In this document: positions 11,786 to 23,533 of the stretch, piece after piece | Layout of the letters: every line of letters starts with the position of its first letter | Position numbering within the stretch: the first letter of the stretch is position 1 | Origin: Hymenopus coronatus | Taxonomy: Eukaryota; Arthropoda; Insecta; Mantodea; Hymenopodidae | Direction: 5' to 3' | Assembly: GCA_030762935.1 (NCBI GenBank) | Contig: CM060899.1 | Location: 63,104,501-63,168,500 of the forward strand | Length of the DNA stretch: 64,000 nt | Made by a program: the position numbers and the translations under genes | The notes under the pieces: generated by a model | Databases searched by the model: none | Told to the model about the DNA's origin: nothing | Seen by the model: only the letters and a program-made list of their open reading frames with translations

Positions 11786-12449
11786 TTATGATTATACGCT
11801 TGTCAGAATTAAACAAAACAAAAACATTGTAACGAAAACATCAAAATAGAGGGCACATAATGTTTCACTTTAGCCATATCATTAATTGTATTACTCAGGA
11901 TAATCAGCATGGACAAGCTAAACTAAGAGGAATGATTACAATAATTGAACTATACTATGATGAGCCTCCAGTATTTATCAAGACATTCTTCTATCAATAC
12001 TGCGTCGCTCTCTGTCTACCATTAAGCCTCACATTGATAAATGTGTATAGGGGAAAGTGTCAGCATTCTACCATATGCCCGAAAAAAATACTTGTAAAAC
12101 CTCATTTAAGGGAGAAAGAACTACAAGACATGTTTTGGTACTCGGTCACTCGCCTTTGAAATTGTCTATCTCCGCCACTGCTCTACTTCACAAGCCGAAC
12201 AACATTCTTAATAATAATTACAGAAGGAATGGGAAGACGTCACACTTCCTCTCCTTAGGACTGACCTAACCCTTCATTGCACGTTTCCCTTCACTGACCG
12301 TTATGGTTACATTTATCTGGTTAAACACGTTGGACAATCCCGTTGATTGAAAGCTGCCTCGTCTACAACCATTTTTGTATACTGAGAGATGGAAAATTAT
12401 TTTGCAACACATAACAGTGCCATGCTGGCGATGTATACTTCACGGAAAA
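11786..12449. other. Unassigned stretch
   Basis: About 660 bp between the 19-bp satellite and HE850 with no repeat match elsewhere in the window. A 99-codon plus-strand open frame at 11860-12159 and an overlapping one at 12057 have no domain I recognise and no flanking splice evidence. This is either unique intergenic sequence or a single copy of another repeat. Confidence 0.4.
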
Positions 12450-12510
12450 TCTTGTGTGTTCCATGACCTTCTATATGTCTGAGTAACAAATTACAGTTCA
12501 AAAGCTTATT
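12450..12510 (+). repeat. HE850 5'-end fragment
   Basis: TCTTGTGTGTTCCATGACC to aaaagctt, then switches to an inverted copy. Confidence 0.75.
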
Positions 12511-13078
12511 ACTTGCTCTACACGTACTATGTACATAGTGAATACAGAAGGTATTGTAATGCACCCAAAAATTCGATACCGAAATTTCACTGGAAATACA
12601 TGTTTTGAGATCCCCTGAATAAAAAGAACATTTTTAGAAAAATGTGTGTGTCTGTGGGCAGCATAACTCAGAGACGAAAGGACCGTTAAATACCAAACTT
12701 GGTATTTAGGTTTGGTATCTTGCAAGGATGCGACATGAAGATTTTCAAGAAAATCCCTCCACCCCAACACTTTGATTTTCTCAAAAGTGTCTCTAACGAT
12801 TTTGATTAAAATATCGTGTATTTAAGATATTTACCTGACAAATAAAATGTATATCTTGAATTTTCTGGCAAAAACCTCTAAAGACCTCTTTATTCTGGAT
12901 GAATTCTGCATAACTGTAAGCCATAAGACATAAACAAAAACTTACCACACAAAAAATGTAGAGCACGTTAAAGCACATAATTTATATAATATACATTTTC
13001 TTCGTAGAGTTAATCGTTTTTTAAATATTTATTGTTATTGATTTCAGCTTTGAAAATCTTACACTTTTCTCATTCAGG
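12511..13078 (-). repeat. HE850 copy, 5' truncated
   Basis: Minus sense from the palindrome to the cttttctcattcagg position, where it switches to a plus-sense segment beginning at tcttcagaggctattccc. Confidence 0.85.
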
Positions 13079-13481
13079 TCTTCAGAGGCTATTCCCAGAA
13101 AATTCAAGATAACACTTTATTCGTCACAAAAATATCTTAAATATAAAAGATTTTAATGAAAATCATTACAGCATTTTTGAGAAAATCAAAATTTTCGAAA
13201 TTTTTTTCCATGCAAAGGGTAGTTAGGAGTGGAGGGATTATCTTGAAAATCTTAGCGTCGCACCCTTGGAAGACACCAAACTTATATACCAGGTTTGGTC
13301 TTTTCATTTTTGAGCTATGCTGTCCACAGGCACACACACACGTGGACCTTTTTCCAAAAGTGTTTTTTTTTATACAGGGGGACCAAAAACATGTATTCTC
13401 GGTACAATCTCGGGATGGAATTTTTGGGTGCATTACAATACCTTCACTATACACTATGTACATTGTGCGTGTAGAGAAAGT
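13079..13481 (+). repeat. HE850 3' half
   Basis: From tcttcagaggctattccc to gtgtagagaaagt. With the preceding minus-sense segment it makes an inverted junction inside the family. Confidence 0.85.
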
Positions 13482-13487
13482 AAAAAA

Positions 13488-14294
13488 TCTTATGTGTACC
13501 AATCACATGACTTTCTCTACATCTCTGCAACAAATTATTGTTAAAAAGCTTATTCTTCTATTCACTTCTTGCTAATTTAGAAAACTTAGCAGAAATGGTA
13601 TTATTACTTGCTTCCTTGTAAGTAGAAGCGAAATAAGGGAGTACCATAGGTTAAAGTGATAGTCAAAAGCTGGTTGCTATGTGACTGAAGTTCTTTTGTT
13701 TGTATGGACAGCAGTTGAGAAATTCCTGTATGAGAAAAGTATAAGTTTTTCAAAGCAGAAACCAAAAACAATGAATGTCTCAAAAACGATATACACCACG
13801 AAGAAAATGTACCTAACATGAATTGAGTATTTTAACGTGCTCTACATCTTTGTGTAGTAAGTTTTTGTCCATCTCTTACGGTTTAGCAGCTATTCAAAAT
13901 TCCGTAAAATTCATTCAGAATAAAGTACTTCCCAGAGGCTATTCCCAGGAAATTTAAGATATACATTTTGTTACATAAATATCTTAAATATAAAGATAAG
14001 AGATTTTAATCAAAAGCATTACAGCATTTTTGAGAAAATCAAATTTTTCTAAATTTTTTCCATGTAAAAGTTAGTTAGAGGTGGGGGGGATTTTCTTGAA
14101 AATCTTAGTGTCGCAACCTTGGAAGATATCAAACTTAAATACTAGGTTTGGTTTTTTACCGACTTTTCGTTTTTGAGTTATCGTGTTCACGGACACACGA
14201 ATCTTTGTATTTCCGGTGAAATCTCGGTATGGAATTTTGGGTGGAGTGCAATACCTTCTCTATACACTATGTACTTAGTACGTGTAGAGAAAGT
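13488..14294 (+). repeat. HE850 copy, head-to-tail with the previous one
   Basis: Complete copy separated from the end of the previous one by exactly six A. This is one of several tandem pairs sharing an A-run. Confidence 0.9.
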
Positions 14295-14568
14295 AAAGCT
14301 ACAGCAGCAGATGAGAAGGGATTTACGATAAACCGCGGCTGCATTTACAACCATAATTAGCAGCATGCTAGGCATGTTATCTCACGCCATATAATGGAAC
14401 AGCGACTGCATAGAGGCAATCTTTTGCCTGGCTGGTTGCATTGCCACTCGCACTTTGACGGCCCCGACTGCGATGGTCTCAAGAGCATCAGAATTGGACG
14501 AGAGTCGCGTGTTCTTCTCGGTCGAGAGCAGATTCAGTCTAAATGCTTGTTTTGCTCCAATCTGAAAA
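14295..14568. other. Unassigned 270-bp stretch
   Basis: GC-richer sequence between two HE850 segments, with no internal repeat and no recognised domain. Confidence 0.4.
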
Positions 14569-14848
14569 CATTTCGAAAAAAGTTCCACGTAAAGTGTAGT
14601 TGGGGGTGGGGAGATTTTCTTGAAAATCTTCCTAGCAAGATACCAAACAAACCAAGTTTGGTATTTAACGGTGTTTTCGTTTTTGAGCTCTGCTGTCCAC
14701 AGACACACACATACCTTTTTCCAAAAATGCCTTTTTTGGTTGCAGGGGACACAAAACATGTATTTCCCGTGAAATCTCGGTATCGAATTTTTGGGTGCAT
14801 TACAACATCTTCTCTATACACTATGTGCATAGTACGTGTAGAGAAAGT
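14569..14848 (+). repeat. HE850 3' fragment
   Basis: Last third of the element, from acatttcgaaaaaagttcc to gtgtagagaaagt, including the G-rich tract and palindrome. Confidence 0.85.
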
Positions 14849-15427
14849 AAAAACATCGAATGGCATTTTGTTCTTTGATCAGCCGATTTCAAGAAAAATA
14901 AATGGTTTTTGTTCCAAATGGAATGCGTAATTCCACAAGAATGTACGAAAATAATAGATTGCTAGTTGTAACATGGGTAGTTTCGGTAGGAATTGTGGGT
15001 CATCACACAGGGTTTCAAAATAATTAATCACCTAAACTAATTAAATGAATATTTTGATCAGCTTTTTCAGACGAAGTAATTCGGCAACGTTGCACTGAGG
15101 TTGTTAAAGGATCTGAACCGGCTTCTGGATGTAAACACGCCGGTTGCTTGCAAACACGATATAGGGTGGTATAATGTTTTGGAAGTTAACGAGTGAAACT
15201 GGCCGTCTGATTGGCCTGCACTGCTGTGGTAATAGCAGTGAGACGTGTTTATGTACTGACCTAGTGCAAGTGAAAACCACACATCCAGTTTGCCAGTTTG
15301 TCTGTCTCTTGTTTTCAACAAATCTAAAATAGCTCTGTAGGAAATAGTCAGACAAAAATATAAGATACAAAATGTGTTCCAAATACAGAGATCTATCAGT
15401 GGCTTAAATTAATGTAATGACTTCCCT
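14849..15427. other. Unassigned stretch
   Basis: About 580 bp without HE850 or satellite. Two overlapping minus-strand open frames of 84 and 92 codons (15067-15382) are in different frames and show no domain. Nothing supportable. Confidence 0.4.
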
Positions 15428-15433
15428 TCCATC

Positions 15434-15802
<369 letters not shown>

Positions 15803-16046
15803 GTCGTTCGCCGTTGATCGTTGATCGTTGATCGTTGATCGTTGATCGTTGATCGTTGATCGTTCATGGTTAATGGTTCGTCGTTGATCGTTGATCGTTC
15901 ATGGTTAATGGTTCGTCGTTGATCGTTGATCGTTCATGGTTAATGGTTCGTCGTTCGTCGTTGATCGTTGATCGTTCGTCGTTCATCATCGTTCATCGAT
16001 CATCATCGTTCATCATCGTTCATCGTGCATCGTTGATCGTTGATCG
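15803..16046. repeat. GTTGATC / GTTCATGGTTAATG minisatellite
   Basis: Directly follows the CCAT array. It has 7-bp gttgatc repeats, then three higher-order blocks containing gttcatggttaatggttcg, then gttcatcat repeats. It looks like stepwise expansion of successive derivative units. Confidence 0.9.
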
Positions 16047-16756
16047 GCTAGCTTATCTATCTAGGTATAAACCCTGGCTTTCAGAAATTAGTTTCTTACA
16101 CACATTTATCGTCTGTGTTGTATTACATTTTATATCTAAAAGAATTTAATAGTGAATACTTAAGCGCTATTCTGATATATGCACATGTGTATAAGGAATA
16201 TAATCACATAGCGGAAATTATAAGTTACCTAACATGAATTCGAAATCTAAACTGTTAATTGTTCTCAGTGACCTGTAAGCAACGTTGCTACATGGTGAAA
16301 CATATGAAAACAAATGAATGAAACCTTGTGAAGACGCAAACCTTACCTGGAGGCTAAGCTGCCCTTCAATCAGGGAAGCTGCCAACCGAGCGACTCTCCC
16401 TCCGTGGGCATTTCCATTAGACGAATATCTCGGTTTCTTAAAAGATCCTCCCTGCGCACGGTAGTGGATAATCCCTGTTAACCACGAACAACTTCGGTAG
16501 GGACGACAGAATAATAGCACGCCACCTACCTACCCTCCTGGAAAACATTAAGGTGTCTCATAACCCCTCCTCACAGCCAGGCAAGCTCAATCTCCAATGG
16601 ATATCATTAACCCTACCCGCCGAGTCTAACCCAATCCTAACAACTCCGTGCAGGGGAGGGGTACCAACGTATGCTCCGATACTCTTCTACTGAAGTCCAC
16701 GACACCTCGGTAGGGACGACAGAGTACTACCGTGCCACCTCTCTTCCCTTCTGGCA
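16047..16756. other. Unassigned stretch with a direct repeat
   Basis: About 710 bp with no HE850. The word cggtagggacgacagagtac and its continuation (to ctcttcccttctgg) at about 16708-16754 is a diverged direct repeat of 16494-16540, some 214 bp apart. It ends abruptly at ctggcac, where HE850 begins mid-element. Possibly part of an unrecognised transposable element. Confidence 0.45.
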
Positions 16757-17180
16757 CTAACGATTTTGAATACTAAAGATATTTACCTGAGAAATAAAAC
16801 GTATATCTTAAATTTGTTGGGAATATCCTCTGAAGACTACTTTATTCTGGATGAATTTTACGGAATATTGCATAACTGCTAAACCGTAAGAGATGGACAG
16901 AAACTTACCACACAAAAATGTAGAGCACTTTAAAGCATACAATTTATGTTATATGCATTTTTTTCGTGGAGTTGATCGTTTTTAAGATATTACTTCTTTT
17001 TGGCTACAGCCTTAAAAACTTACTTTTATCACACAGGACTCAGTTTGTATGGACCGAAGTTGTCAAAGGAACTTCAGTCACAAAGCAACCACCTTTGACT
17101 ATTACTTTAACCTATGGTACTCCCTTATTTCGCTTCTACTTACAAGGAAGCAAGTAATAACACTATTTCTGCTATTTTTT
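16757..17180 (-). repeat. HE850 middle fragment
   Basis: Minus sense from ctaacgattttgaatac to ttctgctatttttt; both ends are missing and it abuts the next copy. Confidence 0.8.
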
Positions 17181-17316
17181 ACTTTCTCCATACGCACTAT
17201 GTACATAGTGTATAGAGAAAGTATTGCACTCCACCAAAAATTCGATACCGAGATTTCACCGGAAATATATATTTTAGGGCCCCCAATATCCAAAAAAAGC
17301 ATTTTCACAAAAAGGC

Positions 17317-17362
<46 letters not shown>

Positions 17363-18079
17363 GTGTGTCCGTGTGTCTGTGAACACGATAACTCAAAAAC
17401 GAAAAGTCGGTAAAATACCAAACTTGGTATTTAAGTTTAGTATCTTTCAGGGATGCGACACGAAGATTTTGAGAAAAATCCCCCCACCCCCAACTACCCT
17501 TTACATGGAACTTTTTTCGAAAATTTTGAATTTCTCAAAAATGGCTCTAACGATTTTGATTAAAATTTCGGATATTAAACACATTTACCTGACAAATGAA
17601 ATGTATATCTTGAATTTTCTGGGAATAGCCTCTGAAAAGTAGTTTATTCTGGATGAATTTTACTAAATTTTGAATGACTACTAAACCATAAAAGATGGAC
17701 AAAAACTTACTACACAAAAAATGTAGAGCACTTTAAAACACACAATTTATGTTATATAATTTTTTTTGTGGAGTTCGTCGTTTTTGTGACATTCCTTATT
17801 TTTGGTTTCTGCTATGAAAAACGTATACTTTTCTCATACAGGAACTTGTCAACTCCTATCCATATAAACAAAGGAACTTCATTGACATAGCAACCAGCTT
17901 TTGACTATCACTTTAACCTACGGTTGTCCCTTATTTCGCTTCTACTTACAAGGAAGCGAGTAATAAGACAATTTCTGCTAATTTTTTCTGATTAGCCTAA
18001 AGTAAATAGAAGTATAAGCTTTTTAAGAATTATTTGTTGCAGGGATGTAGAGAAAGTCATGTGAATGGAACACATCAGA
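17181..18079 (-). repeat. HE850 copy with long TG run
   Basis: Complete. The fixed microsatellite position holds a 40-bp TG run at about 17321-17360. A chance open frame of 197 codons (17049-17642) starts in the previous fragment and passes through this run. Confidence 0.92.
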
Positions 18080-18084
18080 ATTTT

Positions 18085-18192
18085 ACTTTTTCTATACGTT
18101 CTATGTACATAATGTATAGAGAAGGTATTGTATTGCACCCAAAATTCGATACCGAGATTTCATCGGAAATAGACATTTTAGAGCCAAAAAAA
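18085..18192 (-). repeat. HE850 3'-end fragment
   Basis: About 105 bp of palindrome end in minus sense, immediately followed by a plus-sense copy starting gctgatgtg. The pair places a 3' end inverted in front of a 5' end. Confidence 0.8.
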
Positions 18193-19044
18193 GCTGATGT
18201 GTTCCATTCACATGCCTTCTCTACATCACTACAGCAAATAATTGTTAAAAAGCTTATGCTTCTATTTGCTTCATGCTAAATGAGAAAAAGTTAGCACAAA
18301 TAGTTTTATTACTTGCTTCCTTGTAAGTAGAAGCGAAATATGGGAAGTGTTAAAGTGAAGTCAAAAGCTGGTTCCTATGTGACTGAAGTTCCTTTGTTCG
18401 TAAGGACAGGAGTTGACAAATTCCTGTATGAGAAAAGTAAGTTCTTCAAAGCTGAAACCAATAACAAGGAATATCTCAAAAATGATCATCTCCACGAAAA
18501 AAAAAAAAAAAAAAAAAAAAAAAACGTATGTAACTTAAATTGTGTTTTAACGAGCTCTACACTTTCCGTTAAGTAAGTTTTGCCAGTTATGCAAAATTCC
18601 GTCAAATTCATCCAGGATAAATTAGTCTGTAGAGGCTATTCCTATAAAATTCAAGATGTACATTTTATTTGGCATGTAAATATCTATAATATAAGAGATT
18701 TTAATCAAAATCGTTAGATCCGTTTTTGAAAAATCAAAATTTTCGAAAATGTTTTCCATGGAAAGGTGTCAGGGAGGGTTGTCAGGATTTTCATGAAAAT
18801 ATTCGTGTCGTATCCTTGGAAGATCCTGAGCTTAAATACCAAGTTTGGTATTCAACGGTCTTTTAGTTTTTGAGCTATCCAAAGACACACACACGCACAC
18901 ACACGGACTTTTTTCAAAAAGTTTATTTTTTCTGGATTCAGGGGGGCCCAAAACTTGTATTCCCGATGAAATTTTGGTATGAATTTTTGGGTGCATTGCA
19001 ATACCTTCTCTATACACTATGTACATAGTACGTGTAGAGAAATT
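18193..19044 (+). repeat. HE850 copy with expanded A-run
   Basis: Complete. A run of about 28 A at 18497-18524 replaces the usual cgaaaaaaatgta site. It ends gtgtagagaaatt. Confidence 0.9.
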
Positions 19045-19048
19045 AAAA

Positions 19049-19635
19049 ACCGTTAAATACAAAAGATGGTGTTGAAGTTTAGTATCCCCCAAGGATGTGA
19101 CACGAAGATTTTCAAAAAAATACCCCCTTAAACAATCCGTTACTTGGAAACATTTTTGAAACTTTGTTTTTTCTCAAAAATAGCTCTTATTGATTTTGAT
19201 GAAAATACCGCATATTAAAGATATTTCCATTACAAATAAAATGTACATATTGAATTTTCTGGGAATTGAATTTTCTGAAGACCTTTTCATTCTGGAAGAA
19301 TTTTGCTGAATTTTGTGCAACTGGTAAACAACAAAAGAAAGATAAAAACTGCTACACAAAAAAATATAGATCTCGCTAACACACACAATTTATCTCATTC
19401 CGATATATTGCTTGTTAATGGTATCAATTTTAAAATACCTATTTAAACGTTTCTGAAACGGGAACTTGTCATTCGTGTATCTTTTGTTTTACTCCTGGCT
19501 ATGGAAAGAGAACCGATTTTCTTCACGTAGCAACCATCTTTTAAAATGTTTGATTGTCGGGTTAGCTTAGTATTTCCCTGTCTCTCTTTTACTTATAAAG
19601 AACTATAATATTATTTCTGCTAGTGTAAATGTTTT
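19049..19635 (-). repeat. HE850 internal fragment
   Basis: Minus sense, starting at the ccgttaaatac position. It is diverged in its second half (older variant) and lacks both ends. Confidence 0.75.
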
Positions 19636-20506
19636 ACTTTCTCTACACGTACTATGTACATAGTGTATAGAGAAGGTATTGTATTGCACCCAAAAGTTCG
19701 ATACCGAAATTTCACTGGAAATATATGTTTTGAGACCCCTGAATCCAAAAAAAAAAAAAAATTGAAAAATGACCATATATGTGTCTGTCAGTCTGTGTGT
19801 TTGTGTCTCTGTGGCTGCAAAGCTCAAAAATGAAAAGACCATTAAAAGTCAAACTTGGTGTTTAAGTTTGGTATCTTCCAAGGATGTGACACGAATATTT
19901 TCAAGAAAATCCCTCCACCCCAAACTACCATTTACATGGAAAAAGTTAAAAAATTTTGATTTTCTTAAAAATGACTACCGATTTTGATTAAAATCTTGTG
20001 TATGTAAGATATTTACTTGACAAATAAAATGTATTTCTTGAATTTTCTGGGAATAGCCGCTGAAGACTACTTTATTTTGGATAAATTTTACGGATTTTTG
20101 CATAACTGCTAAACCGTAACAGATGGACAAAAACTTACTACACAGAAAATGTAGAGCACATTAAAATATACAATTAATTATACATACATTTTTTCGTGGA
20201 GTTGATAGTTTTTGAGATATTCCTTGTTTTTAGTTTCAGCTTTGAAAAACTTACTTTTTTCATACAGGAATTTGTCAACTCATGTCCATACAAACAAAGG
20301 AACTTCAGTCACATAGCAGCGAGCTTTTGACTGTCACTTTAACCTATGGTACTCCCTTATTTCGCTTCTACTTACAAGGAAGCAAGTAATAAGACTATTT
20401 CTGGTAATTTTTTCTCGATTAGCATGAAGTAAATAGAAGAATAAGGTTATTAGCAATAATTTATTGCAGAGATGTAAAGAAAGTCATGTGAATGGAACAC
20501 ATCAGA
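19636..20506 (-). repeat. HE850 copy
   Basis: Complete, from actttctctacacgtactat to CACATCAGA. Confidence 0.92.
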
Positions 20507-20675
20507 TATTTTTTTTTAATTCTAACATCCTGATGGCTACTAATTATGTTATAATTTCTTAGCATTTGCCTCTACTCCAGTTATTCCTCTTTGAATATAT
20601 TGAGCATGAAAATGTTTGTGTGACTTTTATTTGTGTTTATGCGTTATATGGACTTGATTTGTTGTCATTACTTCA

Positions 20676-20980
20676 GAGAGGTTAGACCACTCACCTCCCA
20701 AGCGCCCACATGTGGGATTCGTAGTGGACGAAGTGGTGTCTGGGCGGTTTCCCCCGCCACTCATTCCACCAATTGCTTCTTCATCACCTTTCCAATCATC
20801 TATTTCGCCTACATTTCATATCCTCCACTTCATATTCATACCTGGCTACGGGCGGACCCCTCGTAACAGGTTCTCTATTCTGTGGTTTCGTGCCGTAGGC
20901 TCCCAAACCGGCTTCTGACCTCTAGGCATTGGCTTGCTTGTAAGTCCTTCGAATACGGGGAGGGTGAGCCGATTACGAAA
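20676..20980 (+). mobile_element. SINE-2 copy, 5' truncated
   Basis: Matches 49398-49738 over most of its length (gtgtctgggcgg, tttccaatcat, ttctgtggtttcgtg, ggggagggtgagccgattac). The A-box part of the head is missing and the B-box is decayed. The 170 bp before it (20507-20675) are unassigned. Confidence 0.75.
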
Positions 20981-21014
20981 CGAACTTTAAGAGATCATAA
21001 CTAGCGTTATTTTT

Positions 21015-21557
21015 ACTTTCTCTTCATGTACTATGTACATAGTGTATACAAAAGGTATTGTAATGCACCCAAATATCGATCCCGAGATTTCACCGGAAAT
21101 ACATGTTTTGGATCCCTTTCAATAAAAAAAAAACATTTTTGAAATAAGGTCAGTGTGTGTGCGTTTGTGGACAACATATCTTATAAACGAAAAGACCGTT
21201 GAATACCAAACTTAGTATTTAAATTTGATATCTTCCAAGGATGCGACACGAAAATTTTCAAGAAAATCCCCCCTCCCAACTTTTGGTTTTCTCAAAAATA
21301 GCTCTAATGATTTTGATTAAAATATCATATATTAAAGATATTTACTTCACAAAATGTATATCTTAAATTTTCTAGGAATAGCCTCTGCAGACTACTTTAT
21401 TCTGGATGAATTTTACGGAATTTTGCATAACTGGCAAACCATAAGAGATGGACAAAAACCTGCCACATAAAAAATGTAGTGCACGTTAAAACAAGTTGTA
21501 TTATATACATTTTTTTTTCATGGAGTTGAGAGAAAGTCATGTGAATGGAATACATCA
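21015..21557 (-). repeat. HE850 copy with internal deletion
   Basis: Both ends are present, but the block between catggagttga and gagaaagtcatgtg is deleted (about 300 bp). Confidence 0.85.
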
Positions 21558-21559
21558 GT

Positions 21560-22026
21560 ATTTTAATAAGCATAATTTCATTAATGTTGTTATGTCAATA
21601 GCGAGTGGATAGCTTATGCCTTTTTGAAGTCAATCTAACAATTTTTAGTTGTTTTTCTTACATAAGAAAATGAAGACAGGTTGATTAGTCATTTCCTTAA
21701 AGTCGTACGGAACCTCTACCAGTGACTGCGTTAGCGTTTAAAGGAGAAAGGATAGTTGCTTTGAGTTTGGATGGGATGGATTCATTCCAGTAAGCAGGGG
21801 TCAAGCTAAAACTGACGCAGCGTACCTCGTCTCTAAGAAACAAACTTCGGTAGTGGCCACACTCGATACACATAAATCGAATACAGGCGTATTTTGCATG
21901 ACGTCAGTAAAAAGAAGCTTAGCGATCCTTTCTAGAAGTCCACAACGTCTCTTAAGTTTTTTCATGTTTGGTCACGGTTGTCTGCACAACGTCAACAAAC
22001 TCTAACCTTTAAAACGGATAAAAAAA
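21560..22026. other. Unassigned stretch
   Basis: About 465 bp between two HE850 copies with no match elsewhere in the window and no long open frame. Confidence 0.4.
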
Positions 22027-22883
22027 ACTGATATGTTCCATTCATATGCCTTTCTCTATATCTCTGTAACAAATCATTGATTAAAAGCTTATACTTCTAT
22101 TTACTTCCTGCTAATCAGAAAAAAATTAGCCGAAATAGTCTTATTACTTGCTGCTTCCTTGTAAGTAGAACCAAAATAAGGGAGTACCATAGGTTAAAGT
22201 GATAGTCGAAAGCTGTTTGCTATGTCACTGAAGTTCCTTTGTTTATATGGACAGTAGTTGACAAATTCCTGTATGAGAGAAATATAAGTTTTTCATAGCA
22301 GAAACCAAAAACAAGGAACGTCTCAAAAACGATGAACTCCATGAAAAAAATGTATGTAACATAAATTCTGTATTTTAACGTGCTCTACATTTTTTGTGTA
22401 GCAAGTTTTTGTCCATCTCTTACCGTTTAGCAGTTATTCAAAATTCCTTAAAATTTGTCCACAATAAAGTACTCCTCAGAGGCTATTTCCAGAAAATTCA
22501 AGATATACATTTTGTTTGTCAGGTAAATAGCTTTTATATTCGATATTTTAATCAAAATTGTTACAGCCATTTTTGAGAAAATCAAAATTTTTGAAAAAAA
22601 TTCCATGTAAAGGGCAGTTGGAGATGGGGGGGGATTTTTCTCAAAATCTTCGTGTCGCATCCCTGGAAGATACTAAACTTAAATACCAAACTTGGTATTT
22701 TACCGAATTTTCGTTTTTGAGTTATCGTTCACGGACACACACACGGACCTTTTTCCGAAAATGTTTTTTTTTTATACAGGGGTTCCTAAAACTTATATTT
22801 CCGGTGAAATCTCGGTATCGAATTTTTGAGTGGAGTGCAATACCTTCGCTATACACTATGTACATAGTGCATATAGAGAAAGT
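22027..22883 (+). repeat. HE850 copy
   Basis: Complete; followed by five A and then another HE850 start at 22889. Confidence 0.9.
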
Positions 22884-22888
22884 AAAAA

Positions 22889-23159
22889 TCTCATATGTTC
22901 CATTCATATGACTTTCTCTATATCTCTGTAACAAATCACTGTTTAAAAGCTTATTCTTCTATCTACATCATGCTAATCCAGATAAACACTAACAGAAACG
23001 GTCTAATTACTTAGTTCCTTATAAGTAGAAGGGAAATAAGGGAATACACTATGCTGAACCGGCAGTCACATGTTTTAAAATGTGGTTGCTATGGGATTGA
23101 AATCCGTTTTAATTTGTTACAGAGATGTAGAGAAAGTAATGTGAATGGAACATATCAGA
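22889..23159 (+). repeat. HE850 5'-end foldback derivative
   Basis: The first 220 bp in plus sense are joined at 23111 to the first 49 bp in minus sense. Both termini of this 271-bp unit are therefore the same TCTGATG-type end, giving inverted termini of about 48 bp. Confidence 0.75.
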
Positions 23160-23168
23160 CATTTTTTT

Positions 23169-23488
23169 TTGTATCAACCGTTTTCGAGATATTTCGGATT
23201 ATTGGTTCAAATTTAGCCACTGGAAGACATCTTTCCTCCCGTTTCTCGTTTGTTTAATCCTGGTAAGCAAAGAGATTAGAATTTCAATTCTTTCACATAG
23301 CGACCGGCTTTTATAGGAAGATACTATCGCTTTAACCTGTGCATTTTCTTTTTTCCTTTAAAGGAAGCTAGCAATAAGTATAATTCTGTTTGTTTATCTT
23401 AATTATCATGCAGTAGATAAAAAATAAGTTTTTAACAACAATTTGTTACAGAGATGTAGAAAAAATCATATGGATGGAACACGTCAGA
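23169..23488 (-). repeat. HE850 5' part, older subfamily
   Basis: Minus sense from gtatcaaccgttttcgag to acgtcaga. It shares with 58020-58224 the variant aagacatctttcctcccg. Confidence 0.8.
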
Positions 23489-23533
23489 TTTTTCTTAAAA
23501 TTCTTGTTTAAGTTTCATGAGAGCTAAAAACTT

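Noticed and set aside
16340..16420. U1 snRNA-like start (accttacctgg)
   Set aside because: Only the first dozen bases resemble U1; the rest does not follow its stem-loops.
17049..17642. 197-codon open frame, longest in the HE850 regions
   Set aside because: It crosses the junction of two HE850 copies and a TG run; equivalent frames in other copies are broken. A shadow of the repeat.
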